From Cryomorphaceae bacterium (GTDB lineage: Bacteria; Bacteroidota; Bacteroidia; Flavobacteriales_D; Sanyastnellaceae), in contig WGNM01000025.1 of the NCBI GenBank assembly GCA_016124575.1, positions 1-64,000 on the forward strand: a DNA stretch of 64,000 nt, given 5' to 3'. Under the pieces are notes generated by a model, which worked only from the letters and a program-made list of their open reading frames with translations, searched no databases and had not been told where the DNA came from. Both the position numbers and the translations under genes were made by a program. This document shows positions 33,560 to 43,277 of the stretch, in pieces. Each line of letters starts with the position of its first letter. The first letter of the stretch is position 1.

Positions 33560-34582
33560 ATGGAAAGTAAAATGAGGAAAACGTTAACATATATTGAGGA
33601 AACGCTGGGCATACAGCCAACTGTCACGCAAATAGCCAAAAGCTATCTAGACAAACTTCCCATGTACGTCCATGAAACGTTCAATCTGTGCCGAACACAA
33701 TTCTTCAACACGGAAATCATTTTGGCTGAGCTGAAAAACGATAATGAACTAAGCATTCAGCAAACCGAAAAACAGGTGAAGCAAATAAAAAACCTGCTCC
33801 ACCAAAAAGTGGTGGTCGTGTTGGAAAACGTACAAGCCTACAACCGCAAACGCTTAATTGAAAAAGGCATCAACTTTATAGTGCCGGGAAAACAACTTTA
33901 CATGCCCGAATTGCTGATTGACTTGCGGGAAAATTTCGGACATCCGAAGACAAGACAAAAAAATGAGACATTGCTTCCATCTGCACAATTTTTACTGATT
34001 TACCACATCATCCATAGACACCACCAATGGAAACTGGAAGAACATCCCTTTAAAGAAATTGCTCAGAAATTAGGTTATACGCCAATGGCAATCACCAATG
34101 CTATTGACAATTTGAAATACCATGAGTTAATAGATGTTGAGGGCGAAAAAGAGAAATTCATCCGTTTTCGAAATGAAAGGCATGAGTTATGGAACATAGC
34201 CTATCAACAAAACCTTTTGGTGAATCCTGTCATTAAAACGGTGTATGTAGATGAAAAGCCAAAAGACCTTTTTCTATTGCATAGCAATGCATCTGCCTTA
34301 TCTGAATACACCGATTTGAACCCAAGCAGGCAGGAATATTTTGCTATTGAAAAAACTGTTTTCTATGGTTTGCAGAAAAGCAATGCATTGGTAAATCCGA
34401 ATGAAAATGAAGGCAGGTATGCTTTGGAGGTATGGAAATATAACCCATTGACATTGGTGGACGAGTTACCAAATGACAGGGCGGTTGTAGATCCACTTTC
34501 TTTATACCTGAGTGTGAAGGAAAGCAGAGATGAACGCATTGAAATGGCATTAGACCAAATTTTAGAGAAATTTATATGGTAA
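33560..34582 (+). CDS. winged-helix antitoxin-like protein (AbiEi-type)
   Basis: This 340-residue protein has a central winged-helix-like region (LLIYHIIHRHHQWKLEEHPFKEIAQKLGYTPMAITNAIDNLKYHELIDVEG). N-terminal (1-120) and C-terminal (200-340) domains of the type found in AbiEi-like antitoxins of type IV toxin-antitoxin systems surround it. Its 3' end overlaps the nucleotidyltransferase gene by 7 nt, the usual antitoxin-toxin order. The assignment relies mainly on gene pairing and the HTH. It could also be a MarR-like regulator of the toxin gene. Confidence 0.6.
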   Translation: MESKMRKTLTYIEETLGIQPTVTQIAKSYLDKLPMYVHETFNLCRTQFFNTEIILAELKNDNELSIQQTEKQVKQIKNLLHQKVVVVLENVQAYNRKRLIEKGINFIVPGKQLYMPELLIDLRENFGHPKTRQKNETLLPSAQFLLIYHIIHRHHQWKLEEHPFKEIAQKLGYTPMAITNAIDNLKYHELIDVEGEKEKFIRFRNERHELWNIAYQQNLLVNPVIKTVYVDEKPKDLFLLHSNASALSEYTDLNPSRQEYFAIEKTVFYGLQKSNALVNPNENEGRYALEVWKYNPLTLVDELPNDRAVVDPLSLYLSVKESRDERIEMALDQILEKFIW

Positions 34583-35355
34583 GAGGATTAGACATTTTCA
34601 AAGAATACTTTGAGCAGTATCCCGAAAATTATGTCATTATCGGTGGTACTGCCTGTGACATTATAATTGATGAAGCTGGCTTTGTTCCCAGAGCCACCAA
34701 GGATATAGATATTATTTTGGTGGTGGAAGCACTTAGTTCACCATTTGTAAAACAGTTTTGGCAATTCATTAATGATGGCAAGTATCAGCAAAGGGAAAAA
34801 AGTAATGACGAAAGAGAGTATTACCGATTTATTAAACCGGAGAATACTGAATTTCCTCATCAGATAGAACTTTTCTCAAGAACTCCCGATGTGATTGTTT
34901 TAGAAGGCGAAGCACATTTGACACCTATTCCGGTTGATGATGACTTGTCCAGTTTGTCAGCCATCCTATTGAATGATGACTATTACAATTACATGATTGA
35001 ACACAGTCAGATGGAAGATGGCTTGCATTATGCCAATATTGAAGCCTTGATTTGTTTGAAAGCAAAGGCATTTTTGGAAATCAAAGAAAGAATTGAAAAT
35101 GGAAGTAAGGAAGATGCAAAGCAGTTGAGAAAGCATAAAGCAGACGTGTTTCGTTTAGCTGTGATGCTCACGCCTGAATCAGAATTTGATTTGCCTAAAA
35201 CCATACAAGACCACTTGAATCAGTTTGCTGAATTGACGGCTGGCGATTTACCAGACAAGTCTATTTTTAAAGAAATGGGATTGAGCAATATTGACCCGAT
35301 CAATGTATTTGAGCAGTTCAAAAAATCATTTGGAGTGAGTGTAAATGAAGAATAG
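34576..35355 (+). CDS. AbiEii-type nucleotidyltransferase toxin
   Basis: This 259-residue nucleotidyltransferase has IIGGTACDIIIDE (G-G-T/A near residue 24) and RATKDIDIILVV, whose D-x-D corresponds to the catalytic carboxylates of the DNA polymerase beta fold. A later conserved EALICLKAKAF segment holds the lysine typical of AbiEii/AbiGii proteins. These toxins can modify tRNA 3' ends and act in abortive infection. It is coupled to the antitoxin-like gene by a 7-nt overlap. Toxicity is inferred from family membership. Confidence 0.75.
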   Translation: MVRGLDIFKEYFEQYPENYVIIGGTACDIIIDEAGFVPRATKDIDIILVVEALSSPFVKQFWQFINDGKYQQREKSNDEREYYRFIKPENTEFPHQIELFSRTPDVIVLEGEAHLTPIPVDDDLSSLSAILLNDDYYNYMIEHSQMEDGLHYANIEALICLKAKAFLEIKERIENGSKEDAKQLRKHKADVFRLAVMLTPESEFDLPKTIQDHLNQFAELTAGDLPDKSIFKEMGLSNIDPINVFEQFKKSFGVSVNEE

Positions 35356-35420
35356 CAAATACATGATGAAAACAAGTAAAGAAAATGCCGATAATCTATA
35401 TATATCAAACGCTATATGTT

Positions 35421-35440
35421 TAGAAAAGCGCACTTTTCTA
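35421..35440 (+). promoter_or_regulatory. hairpin upstream of hsdR
   Basis: TAGAAAAG and CTTTTCTA with a 4-nt loop form a perfect 8-bp palindrome 28 nt before the hsdR start. No T tract follows, so an operator or a translational control element is more likely than a terminator. Confidence 0.35.
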
Positions 35441-35468
35441 TACACGACACAAACGAAATGACAAAGTA

Positions 35469-38400
35469 ATGGACACACCAAGTTTTAAAGAAGACCACAT
35501 CAGTCAGATTCCTGCATTGCAGATGCTGGTGAATTTGGGTTATACGTATTTAAGTCCAACAGAAGCCGACAGGCAAAGAGGTGGCAAAACCACCAGTGTA
35601 TTATTGGAAGATGTGTTACGGAAACAGTTGAAGGAAATCAACAGCATCAGAGTGAGCGCCACCAAAACCAGCATCTTCACAGACGACAATATTGAACGGG
35701 GCATTTTGGCATTGAAAAACCTGCCCATGAACGAAGGCTATATTGCAGCCAGCGAAAAGGCCTACAATCTGCTCACTTTGGGTCAGGCATTGGAGCAAAG
35801 TGTAGATGGCGACAAAAAGAGTTTTACCCTTCAATACATCGACTGGAAAAATATCAGCAACAATGTTTTTCATGTAAGCGAAGAATTCAGCGTAATGCGA
35901 AGCACCAGCAAAGAGCATTATCGTCCCGATTTGGTGCTGTTTGTCAATGGCATTCCGCTTTGCATCATCGAGTGCAAACGACCAGATATGAAAGAGCCCT
36001 TGAAACAGGCTATCAGTCAGCATTTGCGGAATCAGCAAGAAGATGGAATCAGAAGCTTGTATGTGTATTCGCAACTCACCTTAAGCATTGCCACACAAGA
36101 AGCCGCTTATGCAACCAATGCCACACCCGAAAAGTTTTGGGCCAAATGGCAGGAAAAGTTTAGCAGCGATACAGAAGAACGCGACTACAAAATCAATTTA
36201 CAGGAACTTAAAAACAAGCCGCTACCGATTTCAATAAAAGAACAATTGTTTTCTGATCGCTTCAAATACGTTCGTCAATACTTTGATGCACTGGAACAAG
36301 AGGGAATTCTACCTACTGAACAAGACAATTATTTGTATGGATTGTGCCGCCCTGAAAGATTGATGGACATTGTTTTCAATTTTGTATTGTTCGACAATGG
36401 AGCCAAGAAGGTAGCTCGCTATCAGCAGTTTTTTGCCATCAAAAAATCCATGCAACGCATTCGAAATGTAGCGAATGGAAAACGCAGAGGTGGTGTAATT
36501 TGGCATACACAAGGAAGCGGAAAATCATTAACAATGGTGATGTTGGCGCAAGCCATTGCCATGGAGCCAAGTATTCGTAATCCAAAAATCGTTTTGGTAA
36601 CTGATAGAACAGACTTAGACAATCAGATTACAGGAACATTTCGAAAGTGTGGCAGATTTGTAGAAAATGCAACCACAGGTCAACGGTTGGTTGAACTATT
36701 AGAAAACAAAAGTGATGCAGTGGTAACCACCATCATCAACAAATTTGTGGCGGCAGTTAAGAAAATAGATAAGCCTTTAGAGAGCCACGATATTTTTGTG
36801 TTGGTTGATGAAGGACACCGAACACAGCATGGCACGTTTAATATCGATATGCAAAAGACGCTGCCAAATGCCTGTTTTATTGCCATGACGGGTACACCCT
36901 TATTCAAGAAAGACAAAAGCACAGCAGAAAAGTTTGGAGGAATGATCGATGCTTATACCGTTGATCAAGCAGTAAAAGACAAAGCAGTTGTTCCCTTGCT
37001 TTATGAAGGTAGATTGGCGTTGCAAAATGTAAATGCAAGTCCGATTGATACGTTTTTCGGAATGGTTTCAGAGCCGTTAACCGAATACCAAAAGGCAGAC
37101 ATCAAAAAGAAATTTGCCCGGTATGACCACTTGAATTTTGCCGAACAAAAAATGCGAATGATTGCCTGGGACATCAGCTATCATTTTCGTGATAACTGGC
37201 AAAGTACAACACCCTTTAAAGGTCAGTTGGTTTGCGATAAGAAAGTGAATGCCATCAAGTATAAAGAATACTTGGATGAAATTGGCATAGTTAGCTGTGA
37301 AGTATTGATCTCGTCGATAGACGAAAGAGAAGGTGAAGAAAGTGCTTATGAGAAGTCAACAGAGAAAGAAAATCAATTTTGGAAAAAAATGATGGACGAA
37401 CATGGCAATTCAAAAAGCTCTGAAAAGAACATCATCAGCCGTTTCAAAAATCAGAAAGACCCGGAAATCATTATTGTAGTTGACAAATTGCTTACAGGTT
37501 TTGATGAACCCAAAAACACAGTTTTATATCTCACGAGGAATTTACAAAGCCATAAACTTTTGCAAGCTATTGCAAGGGTAAATCGCATCTATCCCGATAA
37601 GGAATTCGGCTACATCATTGACTATTATGGAGTGATTGAAAATTTAGATGATGCTTTGCAATTGTATTCGTCTTTCGAAGATTTTGACGAGGAAGATTTG
37701 GCGGGAACACTCACCAACATTTCGGATGAAATCAAAAAGCTACCACAAAAGCATTCAGAGCTTTGGGATATTTTCAAAACTGTTGCCAACAAACGCGATG
37801 CAGAAGCCTATCAGCAATTATTGAAAGATGAAGCGATAAGGGTTCTTTTTTACGATAAACTGGCGGCCTTTGCCAAAGGTTTGAAATTGGCATTGTCTTC
37901 TATTCAATTTCATAGAGAAGTGGAAGAGAAATTAATCAATCGTTACAAAGATGACTTGGCAATGTTTTTAAAAATGCGTTTGGCTGTAGTGGAACGATTT
38001 AGCGATGAAATTGACTACAAACAATACGAAGGGCAAATTCAAAAGCTAATTGACACACACATCACCACAGAGAAAATAGAAACCATTACAGAACTGGTAA
38101 ACATTTTCGACAAAGATAAATTTCAGCAAGAAGTAGAAAATACGACAGGCAAAGCAGCCAAAGCCGACAAAATTGCCAGTAGAACAGCGAAACACATTTC
38201 AGAAAAAATGGATGAAGATCCTGCTTTCTACAAAAAGTTTTCGCAAATGTTGACAGAAACCATTGCCGACTATGAAGCCAAACGAATCAATGAGGCACAA
38301 TACCTGAGCAGAGTTCAAGACATCATGAACAATGTTTTGGCTTATACCGACAATGATATTCCAGAACAATTGAAGGAACGAGATGTTGCCAAAGCCTTTT

Positions 38401-38696
38401 ATGGGTTGACAGTTGAGGCATTATCTGAAAAAATTCAAGACAATATAGTTCGAAAAGAAGTCGCAACACAAATGGCTTTACAAATTGACGACCTGATTCA
38501 AGATGCTGTTTTAGACCATGGAAAACCCATTGTTGACTGGCAATATAAAACAAACATCACAGGAAAATTACTGATTGAAATTGGCGACTATCTTATTGAT
38601 GAAGTAAGAGACAAATACAGTTTAGACCTTCCCTTCAAGGATATGGACAAGATTGCTGAAGATTGTGTTGAAGTGGCCAAAATCCGATACAAGTAA
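35469..38696 (+). CDS. hsdR: type I restriction endonuclease subunit R
   Basis: HsdR supplies the ATP-driven translocase and the nuclease of the type I complex. The 1075-residue protein has the PD-(D/E)xK nuclease site (RPDLVLF with D154, then ECKRP at 168-172), Walker A TQGSGKS (347-353), DEGH (447-450) and SF2 motif III MTGTP. A C-terminal helicase segment (LLTGFDEPKNT, LQAIARVNR) and a helical C-terminus follow. All catalytic motifs are present. It is separated from hsdM by about 7 kb of inserted genes and overlaps the next gene by TAATG. Confidence 0.95.
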   Translation: MDTPSFKEDHISQIPALQMLVNLGYTYLSPTEADRQRGGKTTSVLLEDVLRKQLKEINSIRVSATKTSIFTDDNIERGILALKNLPMNEGYIAASEKAYNLLTLGQALEQSVDGDKKSFTLQYIDWKNISNNVFHVSEEFSVMRSTSKEHYRPDLVLFVNGIPLCIIECKRPDMKEPLKQAISQHLRNQQEDGIRSLYVYSQLTLSIATQEAAYATNATPEKFWAKWQEKFSSDTEERDYKINLQELKNKPLPISIKEQLFSDRFKYVRQYFDALEQEGILPTEQDNYLYGLCRPERLMDIVFNFVLFDNGAKKVARYQQFFAIKKSMQRIRNVANGKRRGGVIWHTQGSGKSLTMVMLAQAIAMEPSIRNPKIVLVTDRTDLDNQITGTFRKCGRFVENATTGQRLVELLENKSDAVVTTIINKFVAAVKKIDKPLESHDIFVLVDEGHRTQHGTFNIDMQKTLPNACFIAMTGTPLFKKDKSTAEKFGGMIDAYTVDQAVKDKAVVPLLYEGRLALQNVNASPIDTFFGMVSEPLTEYQKADIKKKFARYDHLNFAEQKMRMIAWDISYHFRDNWQSTTPFKGQLVCDKKVNAIKYKEYLDEIGIVSCEVLISSIDEREGEESAYEKSTEKENQFWKKMMDEHGNSKSSEKNIISRFKNQKDPEIIIVVDKLLTGFDEPKNTVLYLTRNLQSHKLLQAIARVNRIYPDKEFGYIIDYYGVIENLDDALQLYSSFEDFDEEDLAGTLTNISDEIKKLPQKHSELWDIFKTVANKRDAEAYQQLLKDEAIRVLFYDKLAAFAKGLKLALSSIQFHREVEEKLINRYKDDLAMFLKMRLAVVERFSDEIDYKQYEGQIQKLIDTHITTEKIETITELVNIFDKDKFQQEVENTTGKAAKADKIASRTAKHISEKMDEDPAFYKKFSQMLTETIADYEAKRINEAQYLSRVQDIMNNVLAYTDNDIPEQLKERDVAKAFYGLTVEALSEKIQDNIVRKEVATQMALQIDDLIQDAVLDHGKPIVDWQYKTNITGKLLIEIGDYLIDEVRDKYSLDLPFKDMDKIAEDCVEVAKIRYK

Positions 38697-39391
38697 TGAC
38701 CGAGACGATACAATTTGGAAGTAAAACAATTGATTTTCGTTTGGAGTATTCAGACAGAAAATCGCTTGGTATTACAGTCACTCCCGAAATGGAAGTGTTG
38801 GTGAAAGCCCCGACAGACACATCCATCGAAAAAGTGAAAGAGAAAATCAGGAAAAAAGCACCTTGGATTATCAAACAACAAAGCTTCTTTCTTTCCTTTC
38901 AACCAAAGACACCCCAGCGTAGGTACATAAGTGGTGAAACCCATTTGTATTTAGGCAGACAATATCGCTTGCAAATTGAAATTGATAAGGAAGAATCGGT
39001 AAAATTGAAAGGCAAGTTCCTTGTAGTAACTGCAATCGAAAAATCAAGAGCTAAAGCCTTACTAGAGGATTGGTATTTGCAACATGCTCGAACAAAGGTT
39101 CAAGCAATTGCTGCTCCTTTGATTGACAAATTCAAAAAGCACAAGGTTGAACCAAGTTCTATTGTATTGCGAGAAATGCCGACACGTTGGGGAAGTTGCA
39201 CACCAAAAGGAAAAATCATTTTAAATCCTGAATTGATTAAGGCACCCAAGGGCTGTATCGAATATGTAATCGTTCATGAGCTATGTCATTTGGTACACCA
39301 CGACCACACTCAGAAATTTATTGATTTACAGACCAGGGAAATGAAAGAATGGGAAAAGTGGAAGATGAAATTAGAGAAATTATTGGCATAA
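38696..39391 (+). CDS. M48-type metallopeptidase, YgjP/DUF45 family
   Basis: This 231-residue protein has a zinc motif VHELCHLVHHDH (H-E-x-x-H and a third histidine) and the upstream conserved LREMPTRWGSCTPKGKIILNPELI, which together define the YgjP-like family. These genes are very often the last gene of type I RM operons, where their role is unknown. It is translationally coupled to hsdR by TAATG. A weak terminator-like structure follows. It marks the right end of the island. Confidence 0.87.
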   Translation: MTETIQFGSKTIDFRLEYSDRKSLGITVTPEMEVLVKAPTDTSIEKVKEKIRKKAPWIIKQQSFFLSFQPKTPQRRYISGETHLYLGRQYRLQIEIDKEESVKLKGKFLVVTAIEKSRAKALLEDWYLQHARTKVQAIAAPLIDKFKKHKVEPSSIVLREMPTRWGSCTPKGKIILNPELIKAPKGCIEYVIVHELCHLVHHDHTQKFIDLQTREMKEWEKWKMKLEKLLA

Positions 39392-39418
39392 ATAGCCTCC
39401 ATATTTGCAAGCCGTAAT

Positions 39419-39458
39419 AGCCCAAGCACGGCCAAAGCAGACGACGGAGTGGGCTTTT
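39419..39458 (+). terminator. weak terminator-like structure after the RM locus
   Basis: AGCCCA (39419-39424) pairs with TGGGCT (39450-39455) followed by TTT. The 25-nt loop makes this a weak candidate. Confidence 0.3.
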
Positions 39459-39468
39459 CGGCAACTCC

Positions 39469-39615
39469 TTAGAAATTCAATTTTTCTTCCACCTTTGGTT
39501 TATAGATTCTGCTCATCCAAAACATTCCTAGTAAAAGGAAATGTACGGTTATACTGCCGTGTAAATGCGAGATGACGGCTAAAGGGTTTAAATGGAGCAC
39601 TTTAACCGTTAGAAG
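39469..39615 (-). pseudogene. C-terminal remnant of a membrane protein
   Basis: On the minus strand an open frame of about 48 codons reads VLHLNPLAVISHLHGSITVH, then FLLLGMFWMSRIYK and a charged tail before its stop at 39469. The hydrophobic helix with His residues, then a basic and acidic tail, looks like the end of a real membrane protein. The frame is closed by a stop at 39616-39618, and no upstream part exists. The family is not recognised. The rest of the gap 39392-39805 contains only the two terminator-like structures. Confidence 0.3.
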
Positions 39616-39757
39616 TCATAAGATGGGCTTAAAATGAGTTGCTTCAAAATGAACACGTCCACTTTGTGTGTCCATGGGAACTTATCATTCAAAGGGCTAA
39701 CAGAGAGTTTGTTGAAACTGCAGGTGGGTTTCAATCCACAATAGTTGACGAGCTTCC

Positions 39758-39788
39758 AAAAAAAAGCACCGCTTATGGCGGTGCTTTT
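39758..39788 (-). terminator. intrinsic terminator of the T9SS cargo gene
   Basis: AAAAGCACCGC (39762-39772) pairs with GCGGTGCTTTT (39778-39788), an 11-bp stem with a 5-nt loop and a T run on the minus strand. Confidence 0.85.
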
Positions 39789-39805
39789 CAAATACGCTAT
39801 ATCGT

Positions 39806-41125
39806 TTACCCCTTCTTCACCACCTTACGAACGGATGTTTGTCCGCCGATGGTGATTTTTACCATGTAGATGCCTTCTGGTTGAGCAGAAAGATCGACGT
39901 TGGTGAAGTTGTTTCTTGGTTGCAGGTCGGCGATTGATTGTCCGACAAGGTTGAAGACTTGTACGCGTTCAACGAGGGTGTTTGCTTTGATGTTCAAGCT
40001 GTTTTGCGTAGGGTTCGGGTAGATGTCGAACGCTGATGCGTTGATCTCGCCTACACTTACGATTGGTGGACGGCTGTAATACACGTTGTCGATGTATGCG
40101 ACGCCGCCGCCAACAGGCAAGCAAGAAAGGATGAGCTGCGCGATGTGGCCGGTAGAAGTGAGGCCTGTGAAGTCAGTCATTGGGATATCGAACGACACCC
40201 ATTCTTCAACGGCTGTTGGGGTGAACGTGATCTGGTGTTCAGAGTCGTCGCCGCCATCGAAAGCACCATCGGCGCCGAAGTCAACCAATTTGATGCGGAA
40301 TTCGGTGATGTTATGCGACCAGAAATCGAGGTGGAAATTGGTCATGTTAGATGCATCGATGAGGTTAGCGCCAACAGTTTCGATGCCTACAAAATCTAGT
40401 TGGTTGTATTTCTTGGTCGGGTTGCCAGCGATTTCAATTTCGCTAAGCGCTGCCGACGACCACACCGTTTGCCAAGTGTCTACAGCAACATCGGTATACA
40501 CATCACTGAACATAGAGATAACCAATGAATCAGGTATAACAGGATCGGGAGCAGCGGTGAGTGGAGTAGGGATTGGATTTGCTGTTTGTGAACCGAAGGT
40601 AACGTTGTCGAAGTAGCAGATGTTATCGGTTGGACGGTCATAGAAATCTGGGAAGATGACAATTTGATCGAACAGCGTTCCCTCGCGAGAAGAGAAGTCG
40701 AATGTTATTTCTTCCCATTGGTTCACTACTGTGTTCGCGATTTTTATTTCGCCCAGTGAGCCATTTCCTGGTTCAACCAGTTTGATACCCACATCGCTGA
40801 TGGTGCTTTTCCACACCATTATTTTGATGACACTTGTTTCAGGGGTTAGGGTGTATGGGCCGATGTCGGACCCGTGCAACGACTCACATCCAGCCCATGG
40901 CTGACCTGCTTCGCGTGCTGTAAATTTGGCAACCGTAGCTGAACCATTTACGGCATCCATATCGGGGTTTGCAATGATTTCAAGAGGTGGGTTGTCGACA
41001 TTTTCGAAGACAGTCCATGTCCAGTTTGCACCAAAACCACCTGCTTCAAAATCTATTGGAGCGTTTTGAGCAACAAGAACAGAGGCGGGTAGGCAAATGA
41101 ATGACAGTAGTAAAGCTTTTTTCAT
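39806..41125 (-). CDS. T9SS-secreted protein with two carbohydrate-binding-like modules
   Basis: This 439-residue secreted protein has a signal peptide (MKKALLLSFICLPASVLVAQ), which selects the start at 41125. Two beta-sandwich-like modules follow (about 20-190 and 200-365). Each has the W-x-x-I-x-F-D and C/V-Y-x-D-N-V pattern (EEITFDFSS...CYFDNVTFG; WVSFDIPM...AYIDNVYYS) of carbohydrate-binding folds. It ends in a type A sorting domain (FDIYPNPTQNSLNI to VRKVVKKG) for export by T9SS. No catalytic domain is present, so it is probably an adhesin or binding protein. Confidence 0.85.
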   Translation of the reverse strand: MKKALLLSFICLPASVLVAQNAPIDFEAGGFGANWTWTVFENVDNPPLEIIANPDMDAVNGSATVAKFTAREAGQPWAGCESLHGSDIGPYTLTPETSVIKIMVWKSTISDVGIKLVEPGNGSLGEIKIANTVVNQWEEITFDFSSREGTLFDQIVIFPDFYDRPTDNICYFDNVTFGSQTANPIPTPLTAAPDPVIPDSLVISMFSDVYTDVAVDTWQTVWSSAALSEIEIAGNPTKKYNQLDFVGIETVGANLIDASNMTNFHLDFWSHNITEFRIKLVDFGADGAFDGGDDSEHQITFTPTAVEEWVSFDIPMTDFTGLTSTGHIAQLILSCLPVGGGVAYIDNVYYSRPPIVSVGEINASAFDIYPNPTQNSLNIKANTLVERVQVFNLVGQSIADLQPRNNFTNVDLSAQPEGIYMVKITIGGQTSVRKVVKKG

Positions 41126-41295
41126 AGTGTATCTTTTATATAATACCATGAAGGTACTGATTTAATGATTTTTTGATTGTGATGTAGCCCTAAAACCCCT
41201 GAAATACAGGTTTTGATGTAGGTTTGACGTAGTGGGTTGTTTTGAATGATGTAGCAATTTTTAATGAAATGTTGCGGTGGATTTCGCTATTGGCG

Positions 41296-41332
41296 AAAAA
41301 AAAATCAAGATTGCGATTTGCAATCTTGATTC
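41296..41332 (-). terminator. intrinsic terminator downstream of the patatin gene
   Basis: AATCAAGATTG (41303-41313) and CAATCTTGATT (41321-41331) form an 11-12 bp stem followed by an eight-T run on the minus strand. It lies about 200 nt after the patatin stop codon. Apart from this and the motif at 41514, the gap 41126-41528 holds nothing I can support. Confidence 0.75.
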
Positions 41333-41513
41333 ATTTTGAGTTCCGTTTATTTCAGATGACTGTTTGGGAACGTGACTTTGATTGACCCCAAACGGAACCC
41401 AGGAGAGAGCCTATTGCCAAATCGTTATTTGGGAGTGCTGTAGATTGGATTTACCAAGTAAATCGGATTTGTAACCTTTTCTAAATTCGGTAAACAGACT
41501 TTAAAAAGCAATG

Positions 41514-41525
41514 TAACTTTGGTTG
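41514..41525 (-). promoter_or_regulatory. shared motif TAACWTTGGTTG, copy C
   Basis: This 12-nt motif is also found at 43249 and 45834. The present copy lies 4 nt beyond the patatin stop codon. Confidence 0.35.
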
Positions 41526-41528
41526 ACA

Positions 41529-43190
41529 TCAGCTAAAAGGATTGATGAAGGCTGATGACTGCACGATGACTGGATTACCGACACCCGTTTTCGGTGCTTT
41601 AGAAAGGGCGTCAAGCGCTGCGAAATAGCCTCTTTCTGCCATTGCTTCCAAGTCGTCGCGATCGCCATTGACACTGAAATCAAAGCCGTGGAATCCAAGA
41701 AGAGGAATGACAATGTCGAAATATTTTTTTCCGTTCATGATGCTCGTGATGAGTTGATCTCTGGCTGCTTCTTCTTTGTCAGTGCTTAAGAAACCAGCGG
41801 CTACTTCAAGCACTTTTAGCTTCGTAAGTTGAATGTTTACTTCTCCCTCGGTAGCTGAAATGTTTGGGACAATTAGGCCCAGGTCTTTTAGTTTAGCTGT
41901 AATAACTGGAGCTACAACGCTCATGAAGTCGACACTTCCATTCGCATTTAGATTGAATTTTGCTTGATTCACCGTCCAGCTTCTTGGAACATCTAACGTT
42001 TCATTCAAAGACAATCCAATTTTAATGCGGTTGGGATCGATGCTATTGGCGGGCCAGTATTGGTTGCCGGCATCGTTGAATAGCCAAATCGGGAAGTTGG
42101 AACCAGCACCTCCATCGATGATGGTTTCTGAATCAGATGTGCCGCGGTTGTCGGTGTTGACTTTTCTTGGTTGGAAGACGATGGGCAGCGACATAGAACG
42201 TCGCACGGCTTCTGCTACGCTCATGCGCGGGTTTGTTTGAGAGCTGTAAACGATGACCTTTCCTGTAGCATAGTCGAAGGCTATGACTGCCAAAGGAATT
42301 GGAAGCTCGTTAAAAGTTACATCGCCATTTCCAGGGATTTTATCCCGTAGCAATCGATTCATCGTGTTCAAGAATGTTTGTCCCTCAAAAAGACTACCCT
42401 CATACAGCAGTTGAGCTTCAACCAGCATAATTGGATTTCGTCTTGCTATTTCATCCCAAACCCTATCGGCAAAGGATGTCCGTAATGCGCCGGTTTTAAA
42501 AGGATTGAAATCGTCTAGTTTCGGTTGAGAAGTAGGTAAGATAATAAGTGCAGTGTTAAGCACAGATTTCATTGCACCTTCAGCACCTGGTGCATTTAAG
42601 AGCAATCGTAGTACACCGTTGTTCTTCATTCCTGCAATAATGGCATCAACAGTCGCTTTGCGAGTAGGAAATGGAATTTTTGTGGCCAAAATAGCATCGA
42701 TGACTTCACCCTTGAGAATTTTCCAAAGCAGAGTTTCCCTTTTGCTTGCCTGATTGATGTTTGCTAGATTTGGGAAATCCAGAAAATCCATAAAGTCGAT
42801 TTGTGACGCAGTGGAGGGTAGCGAAGAAGGTCGAGGCAATCTGGTGTTCGAGAAATTCGACATCAGCCATTCGATTTCAGCAGCCTTGTATCCTGCTGCT
42901 GCCATTCCAGCGGTTATGGCTCCGGCAGAGTTTCCAGCTATGCGTTTGAAATGTATTCCAGCTTGCTCCATTAAGGTGATAGCGCCAACATATGATGCCC
43001 CGAGCGTTGCACCACCTTCAAACACAGCATCGGCCTCTATTTGGAGGGTCTGAATGACAATTCTTGGAATTGAACCAACACCTGCTGGCCTTCGTCCCCG
43101 GCCAATTGTGTGTGTAGTTATAGGTGAAATGGTTGGGGTTGTTCGCGCAACCTTCGGACGTAGATTTGGAAAATTTGGTTTAATCGGCAT
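41529..43190 (-). CDS. patatin-like phospholipase
   Basis: This 553-residue protein has a patatin Ser-Asp hydrolase core. The oxyanion-type FEGGATLGASYVG (57-69), the nucleophile elbow GNSAG (86-90) and the catalytic Asp motif DGG (359-361) are all intact. A proline-rich N-terminus of about 45 residues (PNFPNLRPKVARTTPTI) precedes the domain, with no signal peptide. Patatin proteins cleave membrane lipids. It follows a NarL-type regulator gene, and the same 12-nt motif flanks it on both sides, which suggests control by that two-component system. Confidence 0.85.
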   Translation of the reverse strand: MPIKPNFPNLRPKVARTTPTISPITTHTIGRGRRPAGVGSIPRIVIQTLQIEADAVFEGGATLGASYVGAITLMEQAGIHFKRIAGNSAGAITAGMAAAGYKAAEIEWLMSNFSNTRLPRPSSLPSTASQIDFMDFLDFPNLANINQASKRETLLWKILKGEVIDAILATKIPFPTRKATVDAIIAGMKNNGVLRLLLNAPGAEGAMKSVLNTALIILPTSQPKLDDFNPFKTGALRTSFADRVWDEIARRNPIMLVEAQLLYEGSLFEGQTFLNTMNRLLRDKIPGNGDVTFNELPIPLAVIAFDYATGKVIVYSSQTNPRMSVAEAVRRSMSLPIVFQPRKVNTDNRGTSDSETIIDGGAGSNFPIWLFNDAGNQYWPANSIDPNRIKIGLSLNETLDVPRSWTVNQAKFNLNANGSVDFMSVVAPVITAKLKDLGLIVPNISATEGEVNIQLTKLKVLEVAAGFLSTDKEEAARDQLITSIMNGKKYFDIVIPLLGFHGFDFSVNGDRDDLEAMAERGYFAALDALSKAPKTGVGNPVIVQSSAFINPFS

Positions 43191-43248
43191 AATTCAAGTG
43201 TTTTTTGTGTTGTCACAAAGTACTTGCGTGTCGATTAATAAGTCAATA

Positions 43249-43260
43249 TAACATTGGTTG
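43249..43260 (-). promoter_or_regulatory. shared motif TAACWTTGGTTG, copy B, upstream of patatin
   Basis: It lies 58 nt upstream of the patatin ATG within GTCAA-N11-TTGAC, an inverted repeat. A GTACTTTG -7-like box is at 43216-43223. Confidence 0.4.
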
Positions 43261-43277
43261 ACAGGTAGTTAGCAGTT

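Noticed and set aside
39609-39791. 60-codon minus-strand frame after the RM island
   Set aside because: It runs through the terminator of the neighbouring T9SS gene and has no family features.
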